Assembly (NCBI GenBank): GCA_017562135.1
Contig: QEYB01000412.1
Location: forward strand, 558,001 to 622,000
Source of the DNA: Dipylidium caninum
Lineage: Eukaryota; Platyhelminthes; Cestoda; Cyclophyllidea; Dipylidiidae
Direction: 5' to 3'
DNA length: 64,000 nucleotides
The notes below the pieces were generated by a model. The model was given only the letters and a program-made list of their open reading frames with translations. It was not told the origin of the DNA and ran no database searches. Below, one piece after another: positions 63,203 through 64,000 of this stretch. The stretch's first letter is position 1, and each line of letters begins with the position of its first letter. The translations under genes and the position numbers were made by a program.

Positions 63203-64000
63203 CACAGGCTTAACTTCTTTAAGATTCATTTTTCTTGAAGAGAAGACGCCGTTCAAACTTCGCACAGTCGCAGCGTGGTCTGGCAGGAGGATGGGTTGAA
63301 ATGTGGTGGTGTCTGAGTCCCCCTCAGCTACGGGTGTACGGGTCTTGTTGCCCTTACGAGCGCCTGAGTGTTGGCACTGGCTCATTCATGACATCCTGAT
63401 CATTTGGCGTTTGAGACCCCCTCTCTTGCGGAATGGCCATCACGATGCTTGCAGGAGCTCCCACTCACTCCAAAATGCCTTGTCCATGAAACCTATAGTT
63501 ACAGAAAAACAATGAATTGCCGAGTACCGATTTAAGATACGTCAGTTTCACTGACCAAGGCCTTCATTAGTTGCGGAAGAAGGAAGAAGAGTGATCTGGA
63601 ACTAAGAGGTCCTCCTAGGAGGTTGTGAATCAAGTATAATGCGACCACACCTCTCACAGGTGTGGAACGAAGACGCAAGGTCATTGTCACAACCACAGGA
63701 GGACTGTGATTTGGACCTGGTTTGAGGGCAGCCATTTATCGCCGTCTCTCCTACGCGTGACAGAAGAGTTCCCCGGGTGTCAAGCCAGCCACAGCCATAG
63801 GTAGGAGGAACATTCGATCTGTCGGCATCTTCTTCACCTGAGTCCATTTGTCCCCACTTCCGAACGTCGAATACGCAAACGGGATCGGGCCTGTCACTTT
63901 GGGCGAAAGTGAGACCCAGGCTTTCTTACGAGTCACTGTTAGTCATTGTACATACTAGTTGCAGGCAGGAACAAAATTGAAGTCTGATTGCCGCTTCGGC
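63203..64000 (-). repeat. Right copy of long inverted repeat, truncated by the window
   Basis: Reverse complement of 39297-40093, about 23.1 kb away, with only a few differences. In this copy the frame at 63936-63751 (minus) is intact; in the left copy it is broken by a one-base deletion. This copy is therefore closer to the ancestral sequence. The element continues beyond 64000. Confidence 0.85.

Noticed and set aside
1..64000. CRISPR arrays, bacterial operons, rRNA and tRNA genes
   Set aside because: No regularly spaced direct repeats, no operon-like ORFs with ribosome-binding sites, and no cloverleaf or rRNA motif recognised on reading; the gene structure is eukaryotic.

Overview
The window is eukaryotic. 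Genes are split by GT-AG introns, several only 36-46 nt long, and proteins carry long low-complexity stretches. Very short introns, AG acceptors a few bases upstream of start codons (as for spliced-leader trans-splicing) and compact genes between large gene-poor stretches suggest a parasitic flatworm, probably a tapeworm. That is inference; there is no rRNA or mitochondrial marker here. Exons were joined by eye using protein similarity, splice motifs and phase.

Layout. 1-4081 (-): a B-box plus coiled-coil, TRIM-like gene with its 3' end beyond the window. 6727-12044 (+): ribophorin II (RPN2), 14 exons. 12318-13969 (-), possibly reaching 15893: a Bcl-2 family apoptosis regulator, convergent with RPN2. 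16538-18224 (-): a survival-motor-neuron (SMN) homologue with no visible Tudor domain. 18805-22095 (-): a cysteine/serine-rich nuclear protein (CSRNP/AXUD1). 23901-29434 (+): a USF-type bHLH-leucine-zipper factor. 29435-43901: mostly non-coding, with one convincing membrane-protein exon (33624-33890, -). 43902-about 60122 (+): an LKB1/STK11 kinase spread over 16 kb. 60123-63202: no gene seen.

The STK11 block lies between two almost identical inverted copies of an unclassified repeat (39297-40093 and 63203-64000). Other repeats are a fold-back element at 22393-23036 and a diverged dispersed repeat in two STK11 introns (about 47017-47235 and 57333-57500).

The genes form no single pathway; they are housekeeping and regulatory functions (N-glycosylation, apoptosis, snRNP assembly, transcription, polarity and energy signalling). 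The most unusual points are the Tudor-less SMN, the enlarged LKB1 kinase domain, the serine-rich insertion in the Bcl-2 protein and the inverted repeat pair around STK11.
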